A stretch of DNA of 64,000 bases from Russula earlei (taxonomy: Eukaryota; Basidiomycota; Agaricomycetes; Russulales; Russulaceae): the NCBI GenBank assembly GCA_025769875.1, contig JAGFNK010000012.1, positions 124,001 to 188,000 on the forward strand. Reading direction: 5' to 3'. Under the pieces are notes generated by a model that was not told the origin of the DNA, did no database searches, and worked only from the letters and a program-made list of their open reading frames with translations. Position 1 is the stretch's first letter; every line of letters starts with the position of its first letter. This document shows positions 32,663 to 42,565 of the stretch, one piece after another. The translations under genes were made by a program, and so were the position numbers.

Positions 32663-34353
32663 TTTAATTTGCTACTCCTTGTGTCACCGCCTCTGGAACC
32701 CGTTTAGCCCTCCCTGAGACCGGAAATGGGGCATTTAACAGGCTAACGTCTAGTGGTAGACGATGTCCTGCAACTGGAGGATTGCCAACCCGTTCGTTCG
32801 CACCGCATGACACCTCAGGTTCAAAGACCTCTCGCCGCCGTTCACACCAAGGTATAACGAATCAAAACCCACGGATACATATATTCATTTTTTACATGAG
32901 AGCATTCCGTGGGGTTGGCAGCAGCGACGCGTCCCGGCCATCAAAGGCAAGACACCCGGTTCTAAACCTCGGGACCTTTCTTTTCTTTGGGCTTTTTTGC
33001 CTCTTGCGTCCTCTCAAGGTGTACGAGTGCCAGTCCCCCAGCAACTCGTCAGAACTCCCCGGGTATCTAGACGCGTCGCTGCCAGCCTTAAAACACATGC
33101 AACACGATCACAATCATAATGGCGCGCTTTTTCCAACCCCCCTGGGACACTGATCCCTGCGACCAAGTCCTTCAAGCACGAAACGCGACGCTTGCGTGCA
33201 CACAGGGGGTGCACAGATAAGCTCGGTGCATGCGTTGAATGGAAATGGATCGACGAGGGGGTGGCCGAGGAGGGGACGTAAACTCAATCACGCAAGACTA
33301 TCTAGACCGAGGTGCTCTTTCCGACCCCCCTCGACGCAGTACCCCTCACGAGCAGTCAACCATGAAACACGACGGACAGACAAAGTCGTGCATGTGTTGA
33401 ATGACTCGATGAGGGAGGGTCGAGGGGGGGATGCGATATTAGATGGGATGAGATCGATGCCTCCCTGTGGCTTGCGTGCAGCTGCAGTATAATACTGACT
33501 GCTACCCGGATCCATAGCGAAGGCAAAGACCGAAGAGAAAAGGAAGGGAGAGAAGGAAGGGCGCGATGGGGATAGAATGGGAGAGCAGGGGCCACCTTAT
33601 ATATGTCTCCGGGAGCCTTGGTATGCTTCATGGCAGTCTCGGCTGATGGCCTCATGAGTATCGGCGGTCAGCAGGCTGGAATTGATGGAATGGATGCCAT
33701 GACGAACAGACACTCTCTTGATGGGGCGAGGGAGTAAGTAGACCATCACCCCATGAAAAGCCAACAATTGTACGTCCTACGACTCGGAGTCCTTCCCATA
33801 TGTTATTATCTTCTCAAAGGGAATAGGGCAGAATGTCAGTAACGAAGACTAGGTGAAATCATTGTATTTGTCGTTGCAAACCCGACGCCCGGTCGATCGG
33901 GAGACGTTGATTATTGGATTCCTGACGTTAAAACTTAAAGGCCCACCTCTATAAGGACTGGGTTCGAATAGTATCTCGCGTTCCCAAGTGGGACGCAAGA
34001 CTGAGCGCCAATCTACGAATGTCTCTACATGATCTTCGTTTCGTCAGTCGGCCTGGGGTCCCTTCTCCTTTCATTGCTGGTGGATGGCTCCGAGTCATGT
34101 CGTCCAAGGGCGTCTCTTCTTCCGACATTGTGTGGATGGACGAGCATGGTTTCGTGGGTAAGCAAAACCCTCGAGAGCGTGAACAGGACGGCCGAAGCGA
34201 GGGTGTCCACTGGAATTGAATGCCATCTGTCCGACTGCAACAAAGGCAGCGGAATGAGAGGATGGTTCTCACTTTACGACATTGAACGGCCGAGCACCGA
34301 TGCCCGTGTGTATATTCTTGTTGATGATGAGCGCAGGTAATTGAGACTACTAG
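32663..34353 (-). repeat. Right arm of inverted repeat, inner part
   Basis: Reverse complement of about 19830-21519. Contains copy 2 of the 20580-21295 unit (about 32890-33640, minus strand) and the NCS1 3' scrap (34020-34347). It stops at ACTAG, the target of the gypsy insertion, and continues at 41077. Confidence 0.9.
34020..34347 (-). pseudogene. NCS1 permease 3' fragment (right arm)
   Basis: Mirror copy of 19838-20160 and homologous to the last two exons of the permease at 47389. The minus strand reads the INKNIHTGIGARP-like end of the penultimate exon, a GTGAGA donor, and a degraded last exon. Reading frames are broken by small indels (for example GTAAGCAAAACC where the left arm has CGTAAGC). 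Confidence 0.7.
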
Positions 34354-34567
34354 TGACACCGCCAGCCCCACTCACGGGCCACGTTGCACGGGAAGTCGCA
34401 ACGGTCGCGCGGTTCGACCGTTCGAGCTTTGATGTGGTGCCGCAGCACGGTAGTGAGGGGGACACGAGGCTGTTCCATAGCGTATATAAGGACTTGCCCT
34501 ATGCCTAAGAGAGGGCAAGTCGAATCTTTTGTCGTACTTTCCCCCACGAACAATATATCGCGTCTCA

Positions 34568-34605
<38 letters not shown>

Positions 34606-34681
34606 GCTCGAAGCCACGTTGGACGTGCGCTTACCTAAAGTTCCCACGCTCGAACTCTGAGTACCGTACGCGGCGGTGACA
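34354..34681 (+). repeat. 5' LTR of gypsy element D
   Basis: TGACACCGCC...GGCGGTGACA. A TATA box, TATATAAG, at 34483-34490. A CT-rich microsatellite at about 34567-34605. AAGTCGAATCT at 34517-34527, 34 bp after the TATA box, is complementary to the primer-binding site. Confidence 0.96.
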
Positions 34682-36439
34682 TCAGATTCGACTTCTTTTC
34701 TGCCCATCATTCCGAACAAGGACGACCTCGTCATTGTTAGCGCGCCCAACGAAGAGGACGCACCACCGAACCCCAGAATCGTCTGGTCAGGAGGCCTCAC
34801 AGCAGAAGGCTTCACACATCCCCATCACATCTTCAGCCGTATCGACGGGACAGAAGAACCAGTCTATCGCCTCGGAAACAGGTGGTACGAACTATTTCAG
34901 TTGGCAGACGGACGACTTGCCATCGGTGAACGACGTAAAGAAATAGAATACCGAGACTCGAATCGCGCGAACACCCTGAGCCACAGCTCTCAAGACTCTG
35001 ACTCATCGGACGACATTCAAGAAGACACCCAGACTACCCAGCAAATTCGCCACACCTCCGTGACAACCTCGCCCACCGCGGACGTGCCACCACCATACGC
35101 AATGACCACCACCACCGTAGCATACACTTCGACCATACTCGACCCCGACGCAAACCCGGACCCGCAGGGCGGCTCCACCATCACAACAGCACAACCAGAA
35201 AGAAATCCAACTACTCGAATCAACGCGGCACTACAACACACCCTGCGACGAGGCCCGGGCGGCCCTAGCGGGCCCCCCGGGGGGGGACCAGCTGGAGGAC
35301 CGCCCCCGCCAGGACCACCCGCGCCAGGGCCACCCGCCGGCGGGAATGCACCAGCACATCCAGGAGGAGCGGGGGGAGACGCCAAGGCATACGGAAGCCT
35401 GCCCCGCGAGTTTACAGGCGATCGAGCCCTCGCTGAGGACTTCCTACAAGAACTAAAAACCTATCTGCATCTCAATGCCTGTGTCCCAAACTTCACCTCG
35501 CCCATCTGGAAGACGTCATTTGCCCTCACTCTCATCAAAGGCCCAGCAGTGTTGGGTTGGACGCGCGACATGGGCGATTGGATTGACGCCCTAGACCCCA
35601 TCGCCGACGACCACCCGGATGTATGGGAACAGTTTCAAAACGAGTTTCGAACTCAGTTCATGGACTCTCAACGCGCGCAGCGGGCACAAACAAAGATAGA
35701 AAACCTTAAGATGCAATGGCCACACATCGATCAATACATCGCCGACTTTGAACAACTCGCGCGCGAGGCTGGCTACACTCAGGGAGATGAGCCAGTGACT
35801 CGACTGTTCCTCAAAGGGCTAAACAAATCCATCATCACGGAAGTACTCACGCATCCAGTACCCGCCAACTACCGCGACACCAAAGAAAAGGCAATACAGT
35901 GCACCAAAGCTCGACAAATGCGCGAGGCGATCACGGGCACCCTCACGAGTGCTACCCGTCCCTTCGGACAATGGCAACGCCCCGCGACTTCCACGCCCCG
36001 GCAACCATTTTTCTCTCAACAACGACAGCAATCTTCCCCGGCATATAATTCGTCGACTGCCCCAAGAACTATGGCCAATCAACCCGTACCAATGGACCTG
36101 GATCGAACGCGAGTACCCCGAGGACGACAGGCCCCCACCCCATGGCACGGGAGGGTAGCGCAAGCACAAGGAGCCCCGAACAATCGAGAACGACTCCCGC
36201 GCGTGCGAGGACCGTGCTTCGAGTGTGGGCGTGAGGGACACTTCGCGCGTGATTGCTCACAGAGGAAGCAAGCGCGCGCGCGAGCCTCCGAATGGGGAGT
36301 TGACGATGTGGAACAGACCCCTGTCGCCCCAGACCCCATACGCGAGATACGCGAACGCCTGGCCGCGCTCACCCCAGAACAACAGGGCGAGCTCGCGACT
36401 CAACTCAACGCTTCGCCCTCGGATTTTCCCTCAGCCTGA
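34676..36439 (+). CDS. gag: Gag of gypsy element D
   Basis: 587-codon open frame. The N-terminal part (RIVWSGGLTAEGF through WYELFQLADGRLAIG) looks like a folded domain, then a Pro/Gly-rich spacer, a capsid domain (LPREFTGDRALAEDFL through HIDQYIADFEQLAREAGY), and a CCHC knuckle CFECGREGHFARDC near residue 518. There is no ATG at the 5' end: the open frame runs in from the LTR (GTG at 34676) and the first in-frame ATG is at 35102, still upstream of the capsid. Either translation starts there (445 aa) or the original start was lost or is non-AUG. Confidence 0.85.
   Translation: MTSDSTSFLPIIPNKDDLVIVSAPNEEDAPPNPRIVWSGGLTAEGFTHPHHIFSRIDGTEEPVYRLGNRWYELFQLADGRLAIGERRKEIEYRDSNRANTLSHSSQDSDSSDDIQEDTQTTQQIRHTSVTTSPTADVPPPYAMTTTTVAYTSTILDPDANPDPQGGSTITTAQPERNPTTRINAALQHTLRRGPGGPSGPPGGGPAGGPPPPGPPAPGPPAGGNAPAHPGGAGGDAKAYGSLPREFTGDRALAEDFLQELKTYLHLNACVPNFTSPIWKTSFALTLIKGPAVLGWTRDMGDWIDALDPIADDHPDVWEQFQNEFRTQFMDSQRAQRAQTKIENLKMQWPHIDQYIADFEQLAREAGYTQGDEPVTRLFLKGLNKSIITEVLTHPVPANYRDTKEKAIQCTKARQMREAITGTLTSATRPFGQWQRPATSTPRQPFFSQQRQQSSPAYNSSTAPRTMANQPVPMDLDRTRVPRGRQAPTPWHGRVAQAQGAPNNRERLPRVRGPCFECGREGHFARDCSQRKQARARASEWGVDDVEQTPVAPDPIREIRERLAALTPEQQGELATQLNASPSDFPSA
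34684..34694 (+). other. Self-priming primer-binding site
   Basis: AGATTCGACTT, two bases after the 5' LTR, is the exact reverse complement of AAGTCGAATCT inside the LTR about where transcription should start. This matches the self-priming arrangement of Tf1/sushi-type elements, in which the first ~11 nt of the mRNA fold back as the primer and no tRNA is used. Confidence 0.78.
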
Positions 36440-39400
36440 TCTGTACAGCCTGGATCAGGAGTCGTGACCATAACGTGTACTTGTCAAAAAGAAAATCTAT
36501 GACAGTTAAATGTTATTTTCATACGGATCACAAGAGGGCTGAAACCGTCACACTATTAGACTCGGGAGCCACTGAGAACTTCCTGAGTCAGTCCTATGCC
36601 CAAGAGTTAGGACTCCCCGTCTCCACCATGAAAGAACCCTGCGCCCTGCTAAACGTCGACGGAACACCCAACAAACAAGGAGAAATCCGAGCATATACCG
36701 ACTTAGACCTACGAGTGGGTGACAAAACGATACAGATGCGCTTCTACCTCGCAGATTTGGGAGAACACAGGGCCATCTTCGGCTACCCATGGTTCGCGGC
36801 TTTTCAACCACGAGTCGACTGGGCGCACGGGTGGATCGATGAGGGACACCTACCTATCATTGCACGCCCACCTCGCCCCGAACAGTTGTTCCTAGGACGG
36901 GTCACACTGATCGAACCCAAATACAGCCCACCCACCAAGATTCCTACTGCCTACCAACGCCACTCCCAGGTATTCAGCGAAGAAGCGGCCCAAAGATTCC
37001 CCGAACCCCGAATTTGGGATCACGCAATAGAACTCAAACTGGGCGCTCCCACAACCCTGCCAGGAAAAATATACCCCCTATCCCAACCCGAACAGGAAGA
37101 ATTACGCAACTTTGTCAAGGAACACCTGGGAAAAGGATACATTCGCCCATCACAGAGTCCCTATGCAGCTCCCTTCTTTTTCATCAAAAAGAAGGACGGT
37201 AAATTACGACCGGTACAAGATTATCGACGATTAAACGAATGGACCATCCGCAATCGCTACCCCCTACCCCTCATACCACAACTAATTAACAAGGCACGAG
37301 GGAAATCCTTGTTTTCCAAATTCGACATCCGATGGGGATACAATAATGTCCGCATTAAGGAGGGGGACCAGTGGAAAGCAGCCTTTGTAACCAACGAAGG
37401 GCTCTTTGAACCCACCGTCATGTTTTTCGGGCTCACCAACTCCCCTGCCACCTTCCAAACTATGATGAATACTATCTTCGAACATGAGCTACGAGAAGAT
37501 TGGCTCACCATTTACATGGACGACATTCTGGTAGCCACAGGACCCGACGTACTCGAACACCAACGCCGCGTCCACCAAGTACTAGACAAACTTGCCAAGC
37601 ACGACTTATACCTCAAGCCAGAAAAATGCCAATTTGAACAAAAGCAAATAGAATTCCTCGGCGTCGTCATACGAAACAACCAGATAGCCATGGAGGAGAA
37701 GAAGGTAGACGCCGTACGACATTGGAAAACGCCCCGAAATCACACTGACATCTGAGCCTTCCTGGGATTCACAGGATTCTATCGATATTTCATCCCCAAC
37801 TATTCCAAAATTGCACGACCCCTGCTAGACCTGACCAAAAAGGCGGCCACTTGGGTATGGGACAAACCACAACAGGACGCGTTTGATCAACTCAAAACCC
37901 TCATGTGTCAAAAACCTGTATTAACTCAACCCGATTACGCCAAACCTTTCACACTCCAGACGGATGCTTCCGGGTATGGCGTGGGAGCCATACTCTCGCA
38001 GGGGGGAGAGCCCACCGTAACACACCCAAAACCACGCCTACACCCCATCATGTATTTTTCAGCTACCTTCTCCCCCGCTGAACGCAACTACGACATCTAT
38101 GAGCGAGAATTACTAGCGGTTATCAAGGCCTTAGAGCACTGGCGCCACCACCTGTTAGGAACTCAACACCCTATCACACTGCTAACCGACCACGCTAACC
38201 TTACGTATTGGAAAAATCCAAGGAAGATCAATCGACGAGTAGCCCGCTGGATTACCCAATTACAAGACTATTGGCTAGAAATTAAGCATGTGCCCGGTAA
38301 AACCCATGTAGCCGCCGACCTCCTTTCCAGACCATGGGAGTCAGACATCGGACAAAACGACAACGAAGATGTTACCGTACTACCGGCCTGAATGTTCACC
38401 TGCACATTGATCGCAGGATCCACCGAAGGACGCGTCCAACAGGCCCAGAATCGACACAGGACCCTCATGAGGACTTGGGCATGAATATTCGGTATCACCT
38501 TCCACCGAACGTGGGATCTATGGATGGCCAGAGACACCGTTGTAATACCCCCCAAACAAAACCTCAAGCGACGAATAACCCAACTTGTCCATGAAGGACC
38601 AACTAATGGCCACCCGGGAAGAGACGAAACCCTAAGACGAGTAGCAGCAGAATATTGGTGGCCGTACATGAGGTCTTGGATCACGGAATACGTCAAAGGA
38701 TGCGATACATGCCAACGCAATAAGATCCAAACTCACTCCCCACACACCCCCTTATACCGCATCCCCACGGGGACGAGCACCCAACCGTTCAGACACGTAT
38801 CAATGGACCTCATCACCCAACTACCCAAGAGTCAGGGCTACGATGCCATCCTCACCATTGTAGATCACGGCTGCTCCAGAGCTGCAATATTCCTGCCATG
38901 CACCACTGACATCACGGGACCCGGAATCGCACAGCTATACCTGGATCATGTATACCGGTGGTTTGGCCTCCCGACCAAGATAATTACCGACCAAGACCCG
39001 CGATTCGTTTCCCACTTCGGTCGAGCACTACACGCGTGTCTAGACATCAAACAAAATCTATCAACGGCGTTCCATCCCCAGACGGACAGACTATCAGAAC
39101 GCAAGAACCAATGGGTCGAACAATACTTGCGCCTCGTTACCATGGACCAGACCGACTGGAGTCAATGGCTAGGGATCGCCTCGGCCGTTCACAACAGTAC
39201 CACTAACTCCACGCTGGGAATGACCCCCAATCAAGCGCTCCTAGGATACCAGCCTATCCTCCACCCACGAGGCGTAGAAACCAACAACGAGGCAGTGGAG
39301 CTGTGGATGGAGCATATGGAACAGAAGCGCCAACAAGCCTGCAGCGCGCTAAATCTGGTCGCCCAGAACCAAGGGGTCCCACAACCAATCTATGCTGAAG

Positions 39401-39860
39401 GGCAACACGTATGGTTGGAAGCCACCAACTTACGGCTTCCTTATCTTAGCCCCAAACTGGCCCCCCGTCGCCATGGACCCTTTAAGATTTTGCGAAAAAT
39501 ATCCCCTCTAGCCTTCCAACTACAGCTGCCAAAGAATTGGGGCATCCACGATGTGTTCCATGCGTCCCTATTGCGCCCGTGCCACCATACGGCAGAATTT
39601 GGCCCTCACACCCTGGTTACCCCCCTGACGCCTACAGCCACCGAGGGGTTTCACCCCAAAATAGGAACCGTTCTCAACCATCGAAGGTATGGTCCACAGA
39701 AGCGACTACAATACCTCGTGCAATGGGAGGGACAACCAATGAGCGATAGCACATGGGTCAATCCGCAGTACCCAGGACTCCTGCCCCTGCTACCAAAATA
39801 TCATAAGTCCCAGAGGGCCACACTCCCACTGGCTATAAAACCCCCCCAACTAAACGCCAT
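36304..39860 (+). pseudogene. pol: Pol of gypsy element D (PR-RT-RH-IN-chromodomain), three in-frame stops
   Basis: The frame is open from 36304 and overlaps the end of gag by 136 nt in the -1 frame. Protease VTLLDSGATENFLS, RT with KFDIRWGYNN and IYMDDILVA, RNase H (LQTDASGYGVGAIL through VAADLLSR), integrase with an HHCC finger (HEGPTNGHPGRDE through CDTCQ) and DDE core (SMDLITQLP, KIITDQDPRF, FHPQTDRLSERKNQW), GPY/F (RHGPFKILRK) and a chromodomain (RLQYLVQWEGQPMSDSTW). TGA stops at 37753, 38389 and 38482 fall where CGA would fit. The chromodomain is expected to bind histone marks and steer integration to heterochromatin. Confidence 0.93.
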
Positions 39861-39875
39861 TGCCATCACCCAACC

Positions 39876-40748
39876 ATGCTTCCCGAGTCGCGTACCTCAT
39901 CACCCACTCCCACTCTCGTCAATGTCGACGTCGTCGTCCCAGAAGGCCCCCTCTCCCCCAGGTCGATCGCCGCGGTCCTCAACGGCCAGCCAGAGCTCGA
40001 CCCCGACACCCTCCGTGGGATGGTGGCCAGGGTTCTTCTCACGGTGGCTGCGCGCGAAATGGAACTGGCTGCGCGCACCGAAGCCCTCCTTCACGCCGAG
40101 CTACAAGCCTCCCACCAGGCCGACACCTTGGTCGACCTCACCGATCGCCTTCGACAGGCTACCGAACGACCCGCGCTCGCCGTTTGCCCTGAGGGGTTCG
40201 TCCCCAACATGGGGCATGCCCCGGGACTTTGGCTCCCTGGGACCGAGGGACGTGCGCAACTCGCGCGTTTTGTCCAACGCAGTCCCCACTCCCCAACCAT
40301 GGTCGTCGGAGTCATGGGGGACTCCCCTGACAATCCCCGCATCGGCATGGAGATATTCGCCTCCCCCGTCGACGACCCCATCGGCCCCATTGACGTCCTC
40401 CCCAACTGGCTCCTCAAGCAGATGGGAGCCAAATCTCCCACCTTCCACCGTCTACTCAAAGAAGCTGGTAAGGCCGACGATTGGGGGTTGGCAGCCGACG
40501 TCCAACGCTACAGGGGTTGGGACGAACACATCATCGCCCTCCAGGCCAACATCGCTCAGAAGGAGGCCGAGCTCAGGACGGCGCGGGAGTCTCAAAACCG
40601 CACTGCGCTACCGACTCGAGGCCGCGCGACTCCCCGACCGCGTCTCCCACATTCGCGTGTCGTGGGATGGAACCCCCTACACGCGCCGTGTCTCCCTGGC
40701 CGGCTGGCGCAACCATGGTCCGGGACGTCCCAATCTCGACGAGGGTGA
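39876..40748 (+). CDS. Third ORF of gypsy element D, unknown function
   Basis: 290 codons from an ATG just after the chromodomain, in a frame different from pol. The composition is protein-like: VDVVVPEGPLSPRSIAAVL, a helical heptad-like stretch (MVARVLLTVAAREMELAART, then LVDLTDRLRQATERP), then IDVLPNWLLKQMGAKS and a second charged helix (ALQANIAQKEAELRTARE). After about 40590 the related-looking sequence switches to the pol frame (SLKTALRYRLEAARLPDRV), suggesting a 1-nt indel near the C-terminus. The extra 3' ORF lies where some retroelements carry an accessory gene. I recognise no family. Confidence 0.55.
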   Translation: MLPESRTSSPTPTLVNVDVVVPEGPLSPRSIAAVLNGQPELDPDTLRGMVARVLLTVAAREMELAARTEALLHAELQASHQADTLVDLTDRLRQATERPALAVCPEGFVPNMGHAPGLWLPGTEGRAQLARFVQRSPHSPTMVVGVMGDSPDNPRIGMEIFASPVDDPIGPIDVLPNWLLKQMGAKSPTFHRLLKEAGKADDWGLAADVQRYRGWDEHIIALQANIAQKEAELRTARESQNRTALPTRGRATPRPRLPHSRVVGWNPLHAPCLPGRLAQPWSGTSQSRRG

Positions 40749-40962
40749 TGACACCGCCAGCCCCACTCACGGGCCACGTTGCACGGGAAGTTGCAACGGT
40801 CGCACGGTTCGACCGTTCGAGCTTTGATGTGGTGCCGCAGCACGGTAGTGAGGGGGACACGAGGCTGTTCCATAGCGTATATAAGGACTTGCCCTATGCC
40901 TAAGAGAGGGCAAGTCGAATCTTTTGTCGTACTTTCCCCCACGAACAATATATCGCGTCTCA

Positions 40963-41000
<38 letters not shown>

Positions 41001-41076
41001 GCTCGAAGCCACGTTGGACGTGCGCTTACCTAAAGTTCCCACGCTCGAACTCTGAGTACCGTACGCGGCGGTGACA
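40749..41076 (+). repeat. 3' LTR of gypsy element D
   Basis: Same 328-bp sequence as 34354-34681 with two differences. The end of the third ORF reads into its start. Confidence 0.96.
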
Positions 41077-41109
41077 ACTAGCGTGTGCATATGCCGCCAC
41101 GGAGGGAAG

Positions 41110-41260
41110 GCGCTTATGTACGCGATGGCCTTGAAAGGAAATGCGCGTTGAAATTGCTGGTTGTATATCCAACCCCCGCGAGCAACTTCTCGTCGGCCTT
41201 GGCGACGGCCGTTCCGCGTAGGTTACGAGCGACTGAGGACATCGACGCGAGACGTGGCCT
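41110..41260 (-). pseudogene. Amino-acid permease 5' fragment (right arm)
   Basis: Mirror of 19665-19800. The minus strand has the same CTCGAAAC/CGTAACCTACGCGGAACGGCC-type start and GACGAGAAGTTGCTCGCG coding DEKLLA. Small differences in the neighbouring bases shift or alter the frame. Fragment only. Confidence 0.6.
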
Positions 41261-42060
41261 CGTTCATTGCACAGTCTTGAGGAAATCCGGAACCGGGCGA
41301 AGCACCTGAAGGCGACCAACGACGCGGAACTCGGCGAGATATGTGGCTGTTCATCTTCCTCTCCGGGTCTTGCAACGCCCGAGAGACCACTTACTAATAG
41401 TGCACCTTCCCCATTCTTCAAAGAATTCTCCTGAAATGACTGCGATCCACCACTTCTGTGTCGTTGAATCACAAGTCTCAACTCGCTGCGGCGATATGCA
41501 AACAGGTGTGCATCGGGTTAATGCGATGCAGGTCTGATGTTTGGAGAACCTTGTCTCCCCTCACGCTGCTCATTCATCAGTGCAAACGCGCAAAGACCGG
41601 CCCGGGTGTCTAACGCGAACGATTGTCTGGCTTTGCCCATTCTTCCGAGCTATCAAGCCAACAGAACGCGGCGCGAAGCACTCTGGGATCAAGCTGTCAT
41701 ACATAAGTGAACGACCGTGTTGATCATGCTACTGCTACAGAACGTCTACTACTACAAGTTACCGTACGATAACAAGTCTGGCGAAGACAATCTTTCTGAA
41801 GGAAGAAAAAGAAATGGGAAGGGGTGGGACCAATACGAATACAACAAACAAGGGGTGGGTTCGCCATTCTTCTTCGCAACCAGGGCGAAGACGGGGAACC
41901 CGAGATGAACGAAAATTGAAGCAGGATGAGGTGATGTTATGCCACTGTACAAAACCATGAGGAAAACGGTACCCAGAAGCGAAAATCGGCTGAAGATGAG
42001 CTTACCAATGATGACCAGGTCGGCGTCAAACGGGTATCTCTCGCTGTAGAGAAAAGGCGT

Positions 42061-42186
42061 CTACGCGAGGATGCAATGGCCGCCACTACCACCTGTCCCA
42101 CTGTCCGCATCGATGGGGGTGGAAGAAGTGGGCTCGGGCTCAGGGGCATTGGAGATAGCGGAGAAGAGGGTGGCGAAGAGATCCAT
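42061..42186 (-). CDS. Mating pheromone precursor, copy D
   Basis: 41 intact codons on the minus strand: MDLFATLFSAISNAPEPEP at the start and PIDADSGTGGSGGHCILA at the end, with the CAAX box CILA. It is the inverted-repeat partner of copy A and differs from it at two residues (A22S and G29S), the second next to or within the predicted mature peptide. The predicted farnesylated Cys is C38. The TATA box is 97 bp upstream. The two arms could exchange sequence by gene conversion, so near-identity does not by itself show recent duplication. Confidence 0.87.
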   Translation of the reverse strand: MDLFATLFSAISNAPEPEPTSSTPIDADSGTGGSGGHCILA

Positions 42187-42282
42187 TAGTGTGAGTCGAT
42201 TTAGAGGGGATGGTGCGGCGTTTGCTGTGTGCGAGTCGAGAAGACGCGTGAAGCTGCCTTGAGTAAGAGGTTATGACCCTCC

Positions 42283-42289
42283 CTTTATA
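42283..42289 (-). promoter_or_regulatory. TATA box of pheromone gene D
   Basis: TATAAAG on the minus strand, then GGAGGGTCATAACC, identical in layout to copy A. Confidence 0.7.
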
Positions 42290-42499
42290 CCGAGCCAGTT
42301 AAGCAAAGCAACCTTCACCGGAATGCCGAATACCGAGCAGGAAGAAGTGAAGAGCCCATCTAATTCACCCCTCAATCAAAGGGAACGGGAAAGGAAGACA
42401 ATAGGGCCAGCCTCGCTACCGACAAATTCCCCGAGTCGATTTTTGTTCGCCTGCAGGTGAGGGAACAAGCGCCGCCGACATGCTCCGACCTTCTGTGGG

Positions 42500-42565
42500 A
42501 TATCACAACGCTTTGATTGACATATGTCACAAGTATATATCCTGCTGACCCACTTCAAACAATAT
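42500..42565 (-). promoter_or_regulatory. Conserved upstream motif of pheromone blocks
   Basis: The minus strand reads GAAGTGGGTCAGCAGGATAT, then a TGTGACATATGTCAAT region. The same order occurs upstream of copy A (18317-18355) and copy B (29926-29970, TATGACACCTGTCAAT), about 330-370 bp before each ATG. Conservation in the diverged block B makes it a candidate regulatory site. The factor is unknown. Confidence 0.45.

Larger units (their letters stand above)
34354..41076 (+). mobile_element. Ty3/gypsy chromovirus (element D), full length
   Basis: 6723 bp with two 328-bp LTRs that differ at only two positions by eye (C/T and G/A, both at CpG), so the insertion is young. ACTAG flanks both ends (34349-34353 and 41077-41081). 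The other arm of the inverted repeat has the undisturbed site at about 19830, which confirms the ends exactly. Coding order is gag, protease, RT, RNase H, integrase and chromodomain, then an extra ORF. Pol carries three in-frame TGA codons, so this copy is probably non-autonomous. Confidence 0.97.

Noticed and set aside
34567..34605. CT-rich tract as a separate repeat
   Set aside because: It is part of the element-D LTR and is present in both LTRs.
40101..40459. Minus-strand ORFs over the third ORF of element D
   Set aside because: GC-rich shadow frames of the plus-strand coding region.
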